A DNA stretch of 64,000 nt from contig NZ_JAIEZP010000001.1 in NCBI RefSeq assembly GCF_019679475.1, forward strand, positions 1,736,001-1,800,000, written 5' to 3'. This DNA is from Hyphomonas sediminis. GTDB taxonomy: Bacteria; Pseudomonadota; Alphaproteobacteria; Caulobacterales; Hyphomonadaceae. Within the stretch, counting starts at the first letter, position 1; each line of letters starts with the position of its first letter. The position numbers were made by a program, and so were the translations under genes. Shown one piece after another: positions 53,486 through 61,902 of the stretch. The notes under the pieces are model-generated. The model was not told the DNA's origin. It did not search any database and saw only the letters and a program-made list of their open reading frames with translations.

Positions 53486-54058
53486 ATGACCACCCCAGCT
53501 TCCCACCGCCAGATCGCCGCCCACCTCGCCACCGAATGGGGCGGTGAAACCCGCGTCATGGGGCAGTCCTATCATGACGGGTCCTCCGTAAACGTGCTTG
53601 TTTCCGCCGACGCCGAAGACGGCCCGCTGGCGGCCTCCACGATCGGTCTCAGCGATATGGAGCTGGTGCTCGATGAAGAGCCGATGGGCTTCGGTGTCGA
53701 GCTGTGCGCGGCCCTTTTTGCGGATGAAACCCCGCTTGTCGCTTTGCTCGCAGATATCGCCCATGAAGTTCGCTCCGGCGGCTGGGCCATTGCGCTGGGC
53801 ACGATCCTTCCGGATGTTATCCAGCCTTATTTTCCGGGCAGCACGATGCAGCATGTCCTGCTTGTGCATCCCTTCTTCTGGGGCGAAGCCTTCGGTGTGT
53901 TCGATCATGATGCCGGCCGCGCCGTCTGGCTGCAGCTGATCCCGATCTCGGATGCGGAGTTCCGTCTGGTTGAGGACGAGGGCATCGAAGCGCTGGAAGA
54001 TCGCCTTGAGGCGTCGGGCGCAGATGTATTCGATCTGCTGCGTCCGTCCGTCGTCTGA
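53486..54058 (+). CDS. Suppressor-of-fused (SUFU) domain protein
   Basis: A 190-residue protein with a SUFU-like fold: the MELVLDEEPMGFGVELCAAL segment, then the conserved HVLLVHPFFWGEAFGVFDHD and VWLQLIPISDAEFRLVEDEG, followed by the EALEDRLEASGADVFDLLRP tail. Bacterial SUFU proteins are often immunity proteins of polymorphic toxins, but no toxin gene is near. It lies 6 bp after the EAL gene and is convergent with yqgE. Confidence 0.82.
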   Translation: MTTPASHRQIAAHLATEWGGETRVMGQSYHDGSSVNVLVSADAEDGPLAASTIGLSDMELVLDEEPMGFGVELCAALFADETPLVALLADIAHEVRSGGWAIALGTILPDVIQPYFPGSTMQHVLLVHPFFWGEAFGVFDHDAGRAVWLQLIPISDAEFRLVEDEGIEALEDRLEASGADVFDLLRPSVV

Positions 54059-54064
54059 TTGCGC

Positions 54065-54631
54065 TCAGGCGTTGCCGGCGTCCGATTGAAGCCTTGAGAG
54101 ATCCACGCCCATCCGGGTCAGGGCGTGGCGCCATTTGTGCTCATGCGCTTCGCCGAATACGAGGTCTGAATCCGGCGCGCTGACCAGCCAGGCATTCTGC
54201 GCCAGTTCCTGTTCCAGCTGCCCCGCGCCCCATCCGGCATAGCCGAGCGCCATCACGAAGTTGCGGGGCGGGGAGGCGGAGGCGACCGCAGCAAGAATTT
54301 CCCGCGTCGCCGTCATGCACAGCTCGTCGTCCACTTCCATCGTGGCGCCTTCGCAGATCACATCATCCGTGTGCAGCACAAAACCGCGCTCAGTCGCTAC
54401 CGGCCCACCTTCCAGAACAGTCACGCCGTCCAGCTCCGCCTCCTGGGGCACATCCATCTGGTCGATGATTTCCTGCAGGTCGATGCCGCTCATCGGACGG
54501 TTCAGCACGATGCCCATGGCAAAGTCAGGCGTGTGCGCGCAGATGAGAATGACTGTGCGCTCAAATCGCTTGTCGCCGATGCCGGGCATGGCAATCAGCA
54601 GCTTGCCGGTGAGGTCCGTTTCAATCTGCAT
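54065..54631 (-). CDS. YqgE/AlgH family protein
   Basis: A 188-residue cytoplasmic protein of the UPF0301 (YqgE/AlgH) family: LTGKLLIAMPGIGDKRFERT start, ICAHTPDFAMGIVLNRPMSG, YEGGPV counterpart VLEGGPVATERGFVLHT, and MALGYAGWGAGQLEQELAQN. Its biochemical role is not established. It is convergent with the SUFU gene. Confidence 0.93.
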   Translation of the reverse strand: MQIETDLTGKLLIAMPGIGDKRFERTVILICAHTPDFAMGIVLNRPMSGIDLQEIIDQMDVPQEAELDGVTVLEGGPVATERGFVLHTDDVICEGATMEVDDELCMTATREILAAVASASPPRNFVMALGYAGWGAGQLEQELAQNAWLVSAPDSDLVFGEAHEHKWRHALTRMGVDLSRLQSDAGNA

Positions 54632-54694
54632 AGCGTCGCTCCGCCCCGAAGGCTGGGGCAGGTAGACTCCATTTGCAAGTAAAAAGCTGGAAGC

Positions 54695-55774
54695 TTACGC
54701 GGTGACAGCGGCTCTTTTCTTCCGCTTGCGCCGAGGCTTCCGCAGGAAGGTCCAGGTTCCCAGCACGCCCAGCACGGTCAGCGCCAGTCCTGTCAGGAAG
54801 GTGAAGGCGTCATACAGCCGCCCGCCAACGCCGGCAGAGTGCAGCGGATAGAGCGAATTGAACGCGCGGTCGCCCCGGCTCATGCCATGCCCGTCAGCCG
54901 TGCCGATGGGCAGGTTGGTCGCCGGGTCCATGAACACATAGGTGCGCCCGTTCTGGTGCCATTCGCCGGGCCGGCGCAGGCGCAGGGAGGCGGGGCCGTT
55001 TTCCGCGCGCGGCGGGCTGGCAAGGCGCGGGATCGCGCCGGGAAAGGCCAGCTCTGCCGCCTCAAGTGTCGCCGTCCAGTCTGTCTTGCCGTTGCCCGCT
55101 TCTGCGCGCTCCGGCGCCGGCAGGGGCTCTGAGAGCGTCAGGGTATTCAGCATCGCGCGCACAGGCCCAGAGTAAACCATCGAGAAGCCCGTAAACGCGA
55201 TCAGGATGATGGGCAGGGCGAAGATCACACCAAGGTCTCTGTGCTGGGCCAACAGGTCGCGGCGCAGTCCGCTCTTGGGCCAAACGCGCCAGGCAAACAT
55301 CCGCAGCGTTGGCCACACGATGATCAGGCCCGTGATGCAGAGGAGGATCGCCGCCCCGCCCGCGGCCCCCGCCACCAGCTTTCCTGTGTTTCCGGCCAGC
55401 AGGTAATGGTGAAGATCGAACAGCCAGTCCTCAAACCGGCCATTCTTTTCCCAGCGCGCGATGGTCTCGCCGCTCGCGTCGAGGTAAGCGCCGCCCCCAT
55501 CGCGGAACACGGCCTTGTGCAAGCCAAAGTTCCCGTCGCCGACGGAAACATATTGCAGGCCCGCCGGGCCGTATTCAGCATCAATCCGGTTCAGCACCGG
55601 GCCAAGGTCCTGCGGTGCCAGTGAGATTGCCGCGCGTGCCTCGGGAAACACGGCGCGCAGATAGTCCTTCTTGAACACAAGCAGGGCGCCAGAGGCGCCC
55701 AGCACAGTGATCAGGATGCAAAGGACGGCGCCTGCCCAGGCGTGCGCCGTCCTCAGGAACATCATCAGTCTCAA
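54695..55774 (-). CDS. PepSY-associated transmembrane protein (ferric-reductase-like)
   Basis: A 359-residue inner-membrane protein of the PepSY/PiuB group, with helices at about residues 10-32, 135-155, 185-205 and 325-345 and a periplasmic PepSY region. The start LRTAHAWAGAVLCILITVLG and DLHHYLLAGNTGKLVAGAAG carry conserved histidines that may bind heme. Such proteins accompany siderophore receptors and are believed to reduce or release iron. It overlaps the receptor stop by 4 bp and is expected to be under the same Fur control. Confidence 0.88.
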   Translation of the reverse strand: MRLMMFLRTAHAWAGAVLCILITVLGASGALLVFKKDYLRAVFPEARAAISLAPQDLGPVLNRIDAEYGPAGLQYVSVGDGNFGLHKAVFRDGGGAYLDASGETIARWEKNGRFEDWLFDLHHYLLAGNTGKLVAGAAGGAAILLCITGLIIVWPTLRMFAWRVWPKSGLRRDLLAQHRDLGVIFALPIILIAFTGFSMVYSGPVRAMLNTLTLSEPLPAPERAEAGNGKTDWTATLEAAELAFPGAIPRLASPPRAENGPASLRLRRPGEWHQNGRTYVFMDPATNLPIGTADGHGMSRGDRAFNSLYPLHSAGVGGRLYDAFTFLTGLALTVLGVLGTWTFLRKPRRKRKKRAAVTA

Positions 55775-57933
55775 AACTTGGTCTCGAAGGCCAGTGTGAG
55801 CACCCGGCCGCGCCCGGCGAAGAAGCGCGTGTTGCTGGTCGGCTGAACCGTCTGGCTGTCATAGGTCACATACTGCTTGTCGAAGAGGTTCGACGCCGAC
55901 AACGTGATGTTTCCGAAGTCGGCCGAGTAGCGCAGGAATGCATCTGCCAGCGTGAAGCCGTCAAAGTCGGTGCCCGCGGCGCGGCCCTCAAAGGCGCGGT
56001 CGAGATAGGAACGCGTCTGCACGCGAACAGAGAACGGGCCGGTGGCATAATCGGCTGCGAAGTTCACGCGGTCCGGGCTGATATTGCCGCCATCCAGATC
56101 GATATCGACTTCGCCGTCGCCATCGCTGTCGGTTTTGCCGTTCAGCATGGCCACGCCGCCGGAGAGTTTCAGTCCGGCGATCGGGGTTTCCCATCCGCCG
56201 GTCAGTTCCAGGCCGTCAATTTCCGTGCGCTGACGTTCCACTTCATACACGTCGTTGCGCATCACCAGCAGCGCGCCGAAGTCGGACGTGCTCCAGAAGT
56301 AAGCTGCCGACGCCGTGTAGGGGCCTTTGTTCCATTCGAGGCCGATCTCGGTGTTGTCGGAAACAACCGGCTGCACATTGAGGAAACTGTCGACATCCTG
56401 TCCGGGCGTCGAGACGGCGCGCAGGATGCGGCCGACATCCGCCATCGTGAAGCCCTGCGCGTAGGAGGTGTAGGCCGTCAGGCCGTCCACAATCTCTGCC
56501 GTGGCGCCAACATTGAAGAGTGTCTCTTCAAAATCCGGCTCGCCGCCGTCAACATCCTGCGCGCCATAGGCATACAGCGTCTGGAAGTCGTTGACCTTCA
56601 GCTTGGCAATCTCGTGACGCAGGCCGCCGGAGATGTGCACGCGCTCGTTAAACAAGGCCTGGTTCAGCTGGATGAACGGCGCGTAGGAGGTGAACTCCGT
56701 TTCCGGCACCCAGTTGCGCCCGGTCAGGATCAGTTCCTGATAGGTCTGGTCGTTGAGGATATCGAGGCCGCCGCGCATTGTCAGGCCAGGCACGGCGTCC
56801 ACGCCGCGCTCATAGGAAACACGCAGGCCCATCTTTTCCGAATTGTTGGCAGACTGATCAAACAGCGTGCCCGCAGGCGCAATCGCCGGGTCCTGGAAGG
56901 TGGCAAACGTGCCGCCGCCGAAGACGGCCTCAAAGTCCTGATAGAACAGCTGGCCCGTCAGCAGGCCGCCGAACAGGTCTTCATCGGTATAGGTCAGCGA
57001 GGAGGTCAGCACCTTGTTGGTCGGGATCACGCCCGGCTGGGTCCCGCGAATGGTCGTCGTCGGCGTGTTGGTCGCGCGCGAGCCGCTCACCAGCATATAG
57101 TCGCCATCGCCTTCCAGCTCGAAATGCTGGGTCATCAGCTCCAGCCGGCGCGTTGCGCTGAGGTCGAGGCCGATCTTGCCGAAGAAGGAAAGGCTCTGGG
57201 AATCCTGAACTTCGCCCTGCGCGCCGTCGATGCCGATGCGCCGACCGTCGCCGCTATAGAACGCGCCGCGCTTCTGCGAGGCAACGCCAAGCGTCACGTC
57301 GACACCGCCGAAGTCACGGCCTGCCAGCACGCCGCCGCGATAGTCATAGCCATCGCCCTGGAAATCATTGGACGCGCCGATCTGGGCGAGCACCTTGCCC
57401 GTCCAGCCTTCGCCTTCAGCGGGCGCCGGCGCGGTCACATAGTTTACCACGCCGCCGGTCGCGCCGATGCCCTGGATGGCGTTGGAGCCGAAGATCACTT
57501 CCACGCGGTCAATGAAGAACGGGTCGATCGTGTAGCCATCGCGGCTGCCATCGCGCAGTGGGTTGGACTGGGGCACCCCGTCGATCAGGTAGAGCGGGCT
57601 GCGGCCGCGCAGCGTTTCGCCCGCGCCTGACAGTTTCTCCCGCGTCGGCGAGAAGGACGGCACCAGCGTCGAGACGACCTCAACGGCCGAACCGGTCAGC
57701 TGCGCCTGCAGTGCCAGTTCCTCGTCGCTGATCAGCTGGATGGTGTTGGGCAGCGCCGATGGCGGCAGGATGGTGCGCGCGGCGGTGACGATAATGGTTT
57801 CTTCCACGCGGGTGTCGTCCGTGTTTCCGGCGGCATCTTCGCCCTGGGCGAGGGCTGGGCCAGCAAGGGCAAACAGGGCGGCGGCGCTTACGCCAGCGAA
57901 GGTCTTCATGGTTGTGGTTCCCGCAAGTCTCAT
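55771..57933 (-). CDS. TonB-dependent siderophore/iron receptor
   Basis: A 720-residue outer-membrane receptor: signal peptide (ends GPALAQG), TonB-box region VEETIIVTAAR (residues about 43-53), plug (about 55-170) with LRGRSPLYLIDGVPQSNPLR, and a beta-barrel ending NLFDKQYVTY...VLTLAFETKF. A Fur box upstream and the PepSY partner indicate iron. The ATG at 57933 has AGGAA in place; an ATG at 57909 gives a shorter signal peptide. The exact siderophore is not readable. Confidence 0.92.
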   Translation of the reverse strand: MRLAGTTTMKTFAGVSAAALFALAGPALAQGEDAAGNTDDTRVEETIIVTAARTILPPSALPNTIQLISDEELALQAQLTGSAVEVVSTLVPSFSPTREKLSGAGETLRGRSPLYLIDGVPQSNPLRDGSRDGYTIDPFFIDRVEVIFGSNAIQGIGATGGVVNYVTAPAPAEGEGWTGKVLAQIGASNDFQGDGYDYRGGVLAGRDFGGVDVTLGVASQKRGAFYSGDGRRIGIDGAQGEVQDSQSLSFFGKIGLDLSATRRLELMTQHFELEGDGDYMLVSGSRATNTPTTTIRGTQPGVIPTNKVLTSSLTYTDEDLFGGLLTGQLFYQDFEAVFGGGTFATFQDPAIAPAGTLFDQSANNSEKMGLRVSYERGVDAVPGLTMRGGLDILNDQTYQELILTGRNWVPETEFTSYAPFIQLNQALFNERVHISGGLRHEIAKLKVNDFQTLYAYGAQDVDGGEPDFEETLFNVGATAEIVDGLTAYTSYAQGFTMADVGRILRAVSTPGQDVDSFLNVQPVVSDNTEIGLEWNKGPYTASAAYFWSTSDFGALLVMRNDVYEVERQRTEIDGLELTGGWETPIAGLKLSGGVAMLNGKTDSDGDGEVDIDLDGGNISPDRVNFAADYATGPFSVRVQTRSYLDRAFEGRAAGTDFDGFTLADAFLRYSADFGNITLSASNLFDKQYVTYDSQTVQPTSNTRFFAGRGRVLTLAFETKF

Positions 57934-57954
57934 CAGATTCCTGCTTCTTTAATC

Positions 57955-57973
57955 GACAATGATAATCATTATC
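57955..57973. promoter_or_regulatory. Fur box
   Basis: GACAATGATAATCATTATC differs from the classical 19-bp Fur consensus (GATAATGATAATCATTATC) at only one base. It lies 22 bp upstream of the receptor start codon and should repress that operon when iron is plentiful. It also lies about 118 bp upstream of the divergent endonuclease V start. Confidence 0.92.
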
Positions 57974-58090
57974 AAATGATTTTTATTCGCATTCGCAGTT
58001 GCCCAATGCGAGGTGTGGGCCATCGGGAAACAAGGCGAAGGTCACAGCCTTGCCCTTCTATCCGCCCGCCGGATGCTCTACCCACTCCGG

Positions 58091-58768
58091 ATGCACAGCT
58101 GGGACATCACCCCGAAAGAAGCCGTCGCCCTTCAGCGCGAGCTTGCCACTCAGGTAGAGCGGGAGGACCGGCTCGGCCTCGTCTCCCGCGTGGCGGGTGT
58201 TGACGTGTCCTATCATGCCGCCACAGACCGGCTCGCCGCCGCCGCCGTGGTGCTGGACGCCGCCACGCTGCAGGTCATGGACGTTCAGATCGTTTACGGC
58301 CGCCCCGGCTTCCCCTATGTGCCCGGCCTGTTTTCCTTCCGCGAGATGCCGCCTGTGCTCGCCGCGCTGGAAAAGCTCTCCATCGTGCCCGACCTGATCG
58401 TCTGCGATGGCCATGGCATTGCCCATCCCCGCCGCTTCGGCCTTGCCTGCCATCTCGGCGTCTGGACCGGCCTGCCCACCATCGGCTGCGCCAAGACACG
58501 CCTGACGGGTACCTACGAGATGCCTGCCGAGGCACGCGGCAACTGGGCGCCGCTGATGGACAAAGGCGAAGAAATCGGCGCCGTCCTGCGCACGCGCGAT
58601 GGCGTCGCGCCGGTCTTTGTCTCGGGCGGTCACCGCATCAGCCTGGAGACCGCCTGCGCCTGGGTGTTGCGCCTGGCCCCGCGTTACCGCCTGCCGGAGA
58701 CGACCCGCATCGCCGATCGTCTCGTGGGAGAAGCATTGCGGGATGGCGCAGACCGGCCTATCTCCTGA
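58091..58768 (+). CDS. nfi: Endonuclease V
   Basis: DNA repair endonuclease acting 3' to deoxyinosine, 225 residues from the ATG 58091. QRELATQVEREDRLGLVSRV leads into GVDVSYH (metal-binding Asp), then PGLFSFREMPPVLAALEKL, DLIVCDGHGIAHPRRFGLAC with the second Asp, and GCAKTRL with the catalytic Lys. Starts at 58073 and 58013 are in frame, but the part before 58091 does not match the family. It is divergent from the iron receptor and 22 bp before the peroxiredoxin gene. Confidence 0.9.
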   Translation: MHSWDITPKEAVALQRELATQVEREDRLGLVSRVAGVDVSYHAATDRLAAAAVVLDAATLQVMDVQIVYGRPGFPYVPGLFSFREMPPVLAALEKLSIVPDLIVCDGHGIAHPRRFGLACHLGVWTGLPTIGCAKTRLTGTYEMPAEARGNWAPLMDKGEEIGAVLRTRDGVAPVFVSGGHRISLETACAWVLRLAPRYRLPETTRIADRLVGEALRDGADRPIS

Positions 58769-58790
58769 GGCCAATAAAGGAGAGAAGCCC

Positions 58791-59273
58791 ATGACGATCA
58801 AAGTCGGCGACAAGCTGCCCGAAGCCACTTTCATGGAAATGACCGTCGATGGTCCCAAGCCTGTCAGCACCGAGCAGGTGTTCGGCGGCAAGACCGTTGC
58901 GTTGTTTGCCGTGCCCGGCGCCTACACGCCGACCTGTTCTGCCCGCCACCTGCCAGGCTTCGTCGACAAGTCCGGCGACTTCAAAGCCAAGGGCGTCGAC
59001 GAGATTGTCTGCACCTCGGTCAACGATGTCTTCGTCATGGGCGCCTGGGGCAAGACCTCCCACGCCGACGAGAAGGTGCGCATGCTGGCAGACGGCAATG
59101 GCGCCTTCGCCCAGGCCCTCGGCCTTGAGCTGGACGCGTCCGGCTTCGGCATGGGCAAGCGTTCGCAGCGTTACTCCATGCTGGTGAAAGACGGCGTTGT
59201 TGCCGAGCTCAACGTGGAGCAGGGCGGCGAATTCAAGGTTTCCAGCGCCGATTACCTGCTGGGCCAACTCTGA
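58791..59273 (+). CDS. Peroxiredoxin, Prx5/type II family
   Basis: A 160-residue thiol peroxidase: MTIKVGDKLPEATFMEMTVD start, the active site PGAYTPTCSARHLPGF (peroxidatic Cys near residue 49) and CTSVNDVFVMGAWGK with the second conserved Cys near 73, then the GMGKRSQRYSMLVKDGVV tail. It reduces H2O2 and alkyl peroxides with glutathione or glutaredoxin. AAAGGAGAG gives a strong RBS. It may be co-transcribed with nfi. Confidence 0.93.
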   Translation: MTIKVGDKLPEATFMEMTVDGPKPVSTEQVFGGKTVALFAVPGAYTPTCSARHLPGFVDKSGDFKAKGVDEIVCTSVNDVFVMGAWGKTSHADEKVRMLADGNGAFAQALGLELDASGFGMGKRSQRYSMLVKDGVVAELNVEQGGEFKVSSADYLLGQL

Positions 59274-59429
59274 TAAATCCGGGCTCGGGTGTTTATACGC
59301 CTGTTACCGAATGTATGGATTATCGGCCTGCTTCTGGTGGAGCGGGCCGATTTTCATTGCGCTTTTTATTGAAAAACGAAAAACTGCTCCCCAGATTCCA
59401 AGTATCAGCAATGTGGAAAGGGGACCCCC

Positions 59430-60395
59430 ATGGATATCATCAGCGCCGTCTTCATCATAATATTCGTTGTCGCTTTCGTTCTGCTCTTCTCGGCACTGAA
59501 GTTTGTGCCGCAGGGCTATAACTGGACGGTCGAGAATTTCGGCCGCTACACGCGCACGCTGACGCCCGGTCCGCACGTCATCACGCCTTTCATCGAGCGC
59601 ATCGGCCGCCGCATGAACATGATGGAAACCGTGCTGGATGTGCCCCAGCAGGAAGTCATCACCAAAGACAACGCGATGGTTTCCTGCGATGCCATCGTAT
59701 TTATTCAGGTGGTCGACGCCGTGCAGGCCGCCTATGAGGTCAACAACCTCACCCACGCCATCACAAACCTCGCGATGACCAACATCCGGACGGTTGTGGG
59801 CTCGATGGATCTTGATCAGGTCCTGTCGAACCGGGACGAGATCAACGCCCGTCTGCTCGGCACCATCGACGCCGCAACACATCCCTGGGGCGTGAAGGTC
59901 ACGCGTATCGAAATAAAGGATCTCACGCCGCCGGCGGACATCACCGAAGCGATGGCTCGCCAGATGAAGGCAGAGCGCCTGAAGCGCGCTGAAGTCCTCA
60001 CCGCAGAAGGCGACAAGCAGTCCGCCATCCTGCGCGCTGAGGGTATGAAACAGTCGGCCATTCTTGAGGCCGAAGGCCGCCGCGAAGCCGCTTTCCGCGA
60101 CGCGGAGGCCCGCGAGCGGGAAGCCGAAGCCGAAGCCAAAGCAACCGCCATGGTCTCCGAGGCCATCGCGCGCGGCGATGTCAACGCCATCAACTACTTC
60201 CTCGGCCAGGCCTATGTTGCCGCCTTCGAGAAACTGGCTACCTCGAACCAGCAGCGCACGGTCATCATTCCGGCGGAGTTCTCTTCCATCCTCGGCACCA
60301 TCGAAGGCATCCGGGGCCTGACAGAAGCCGGCAAGGCATCCAGTCAGGGCCGGGGGCAGGGTGGCGCAGTTCCGCCCACACGTAACAACGGCTAA
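59430..60395 (+). CDS. SPFH/Band 7 membrane protein, QmcA-like
   Basis: A 321-residue protein anchored by one N-terminal helix ([20 protein letters not shown]), with the SPFH domain (residues about 25-190, including [20 protein letters not shown] and [20 protein letters not shown]) and a long coiled-coil rich in Ala, Glu and Arg (about 185-260). Such proteins build membrane microdomains and often pair with NfeD proteins, as here, with 32 bp between the genes. GAAAGGGGA precedes the ATG. Confidence 0.92.
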   Translation: MDIISAVFIIIFVVAFVLLFSALKFVPQGYNWTVENFGRYTRTLTPGPHVITPFIERIGRRMNMMETVLDVPQQEVITKDNAMVSCDAIVFIQVVDAVQAAYEVNNLTHAITNLAMTNIRTVVGSMDLDQVLSNRDEINARLLGTIDAATHPWGVKVTRIEIKDLTPPADITEAMARQMKAERLKRAEVLTAEGDKQSAILRAEGMKQSAILEAEGRREAAFRDAEAREREAEAEAKATAMVSEAIARGDVNAINYFLGQAYVAAFEKLATSNQQRTVIIPAEFSSILGTIEGIRGLTEAGKASSQGRGQGGAVPPTRNNG

Positions 60396-60427
60396 CGCTT
60401 TATCCGCTTACAGAGAAAGGACTGACA

Positions 60428-60901
60428 ATGGACGCACTTCTCTCAAGCATTACCTGGTGGCACTGGCTGGCTTTTGCGCTGATCCTTTTCGGCGTCGAAA
60501 TGATCACCGGTACATTCGATCTGCTGATGGCCTCCATCGGTGCGGTGATCACGGCGGCTTTCGCGGCCTTCGCGCCCGAAAGCATCGGCGGCTGGAACGC
60601 TCAGGTGATTGTCTTCGGCGTGCTCGCCGTTCTGCTGATTGTGGGGAGTCGGATGGTGTTCCCCGGCATGCGTAAGGCAGCCCCCGAACATCCCACTCTC
60701 AACAAGAGGATGGCCCAGCTCATCGGCCAGCACGGCCTTGCCACGAAAGACTTCACCGGCGGCTCCGGCCAGGTGAAGATCGGCGACACCGTCTGGGGCG
60801 CTGAAGCCGCAGACGGCTCCGAGCCGATCCTTGCGGGCGACGCCATCACTGTCGAAGCCAGTGTCCAGAACACGGTCATCGTCCGCCGCAAGGCCGCATA
60901 A
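60428..60901 (+). CDS. NfeD-family membrane protein (short form)
   Basis: A 157-residue protein: two or three helices in residues about 10-78 (WHWLAFALILFGVEMITGTF) and a C-terminal OB-fold domain (about 95-155) with LIGQHGLATKDFTGGSGQVK and VWGAEAADGSEPILAGDAIT. It lacks the ClpP-like protease part of long NfeD. It follows its SPFH partner. Confidence 0.92.
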   Translation: MDALLSSITWWHWLAFALILFGVEMITGTFDLLMASIGAVITAAFAAFAPESIGGWNAQVIVFGVLAVLLIVGSRMVFPGMRKAAPEHPTLNKRMAQLIGQHGLATKDFTGGSGQVKIGDTVWGAEAADGSEPILAGDAITVEASVQNTVIVRRKAA

Positions 60902-60966
60902 ATCGGGTAAATAGGGCGTGGACAGGCAACTCCTTATCCACGCCCGCCCCACCCCTTCCGCCCGTC

Positions 60967-61062
60967 CTCCCGGAATTTGCGAAGCAAATGTCCGGGACCC
61001 AGAAAGCCCCGCAATTTCAGCGCCCCTGCCCGCGAAGCTCATCCTGAGCGAAGTCGAAGGAT
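60967..61062. repeat. Two unrelated short palindromic repeats
   Basis: A hairpin of CCCGGAATTTGC / GCAAATGTCCGGG with a GAA loop (60969-60996) is followed by CTCATCCTGAGCGAAGTCGA and AGGAT (61038-61062), in which ATCCT and AGGAT are inverted arms. Both read like dispersed palindromic elements of the kind seen in related genomes. The region 60902-61129 holds no other gene that I can support. Confidence 0.65.
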
Positions 61063-61129
61063 AGAGCGGGCACCCGCAATTCCCGGCACCTTATCCACCC
61101 GGCTTCCCGTCTCCCCCATCCTCCGGCGC

Positions 61130-61705
61130 ATGTTCGATCACATGCCCCGCCCGGAACTCTGGACCCGCATCGCCGCCGTACTGGCTGCCCTGCGCCAGCT
61201 CCTGCGAACGGTCGTGCCTGAACACTTCACCGGCATCGCCAGCGAGGCCCGCGCGCATCTTGTGGCCGCTGCCGCCCTCATCCGTCGCTACATCCATGTC
61301 CTCGCCGCCGAGATCATGCTTCCGGATCGCGCCGTTGGCGTTTCCGCAAAAAACTCCAACGAAACTCCAGGGAAACTCCAAACGCGCCGCGAAGCCCTGT
61401 TCCGCCTCATCGAAGAAGCCTGCGCGCCTTCAAGGTCATCGAATTCCGAAACCGCAGACCCGCCCTTCCTTCAATGGGCGATGATGCTGGAGGCCGCGCG
61501 CCGCCTCGCGCTCGTTCTCAATGATCCCGAGAAACATGCGAAGCGATTGGCCCGTCTCCTCCGCAGACGGAAAGGCGCAAGCCTGAAAGACATTCCCGTC
61601 CCGGCCCACATCCTCCGCCGTTTGGCCCCGTGGACCGACGCGCTGATCCTGCGCCTCGATGAAGAAGCGCGGCCTGCGGCTTGGGCGGGGCTCAACAGCT
61701 CCTAG
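61130..61705 (+). CDS. Hypothetical protein
   Basis: A 191-residue protein that I do not recognise. It is helical and rich in Ala, Leu and Arg, without signal peptide or membrane segment: AAVLAALRQLLRTVVPEHFT, MLEAARRLALVLNDPEKHAK, LARLLRRRKGASLKDIPVPA. The ATG at 61130 is chosen because the frame before it is made of repeat sequence; an ATG at 61142 is also possible. It is flanked on both sides by palindromic repeats. Coding status rests on an open frame and amino-acid composition only. Confidence 0.55.
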   Translation: MFDHMPRPELWTRIAAVLAALRQLLRTVVPEHFTGIASEARAHLVAAAALIRRYIHVLAAEIMLPDRAVGVSAKNSNETPGKLQTRREALFRLIEEACAPSRSSNSETADPPFLQWAMMLEAARRLALVLNDPEKHAKRLARLLRRRKGASLKDIPVPAHILRRLAPWTDALILRLDEEARPAAWAGLNSS

Positions 61706-61831
61706 CCCCCCGTTTCGCCAGCGCTCAACGCCTCCCCTGACGCGCGGGGGAGGATAAACGCGCTCCGCGTCAGCGAAGTGCAACCCGATCCTCCCCCGCC
61801 CGCGGGGGAGGTGCCCGAAGGGCGGAGGGGG
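61706..61831. repeat. Inverted pair of GC-rich palindromic repeat units (second copy)
   Basis: The right unit (61788-61831, reversed) is nearly identical to the left unit at 1525-1568 (reverse complement CCCCCTCCGCCCTTCGGGCA and onward). The left unit (about 61706-61754, with CCTCCCC / GGGGGAGGAT) is more divergent. The tails face each other across about 33 bp, as in the pair at 1525-1659. It begins directly after the hypothetical gene stop. Confidence 0.75.
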
Positions 61832-61902
61832 CTTCAAGGAACACAAAGCCGCAAACCGCCCGCCCGCTTTACGCCGCCCCCAACCTCCGGCAAGGAACGC
61901 CC

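Noticed and set aside
57976..58203. A possible copy of the CTCATCCTGAGC repeat suggested by an HPERSRR translation
   Set aside because: The bases here (ATCACCCCGAAAGAAGCC) do not match the repeat at 61038; the similarity exists only in translation and the region codes for the start of endonuclease V.
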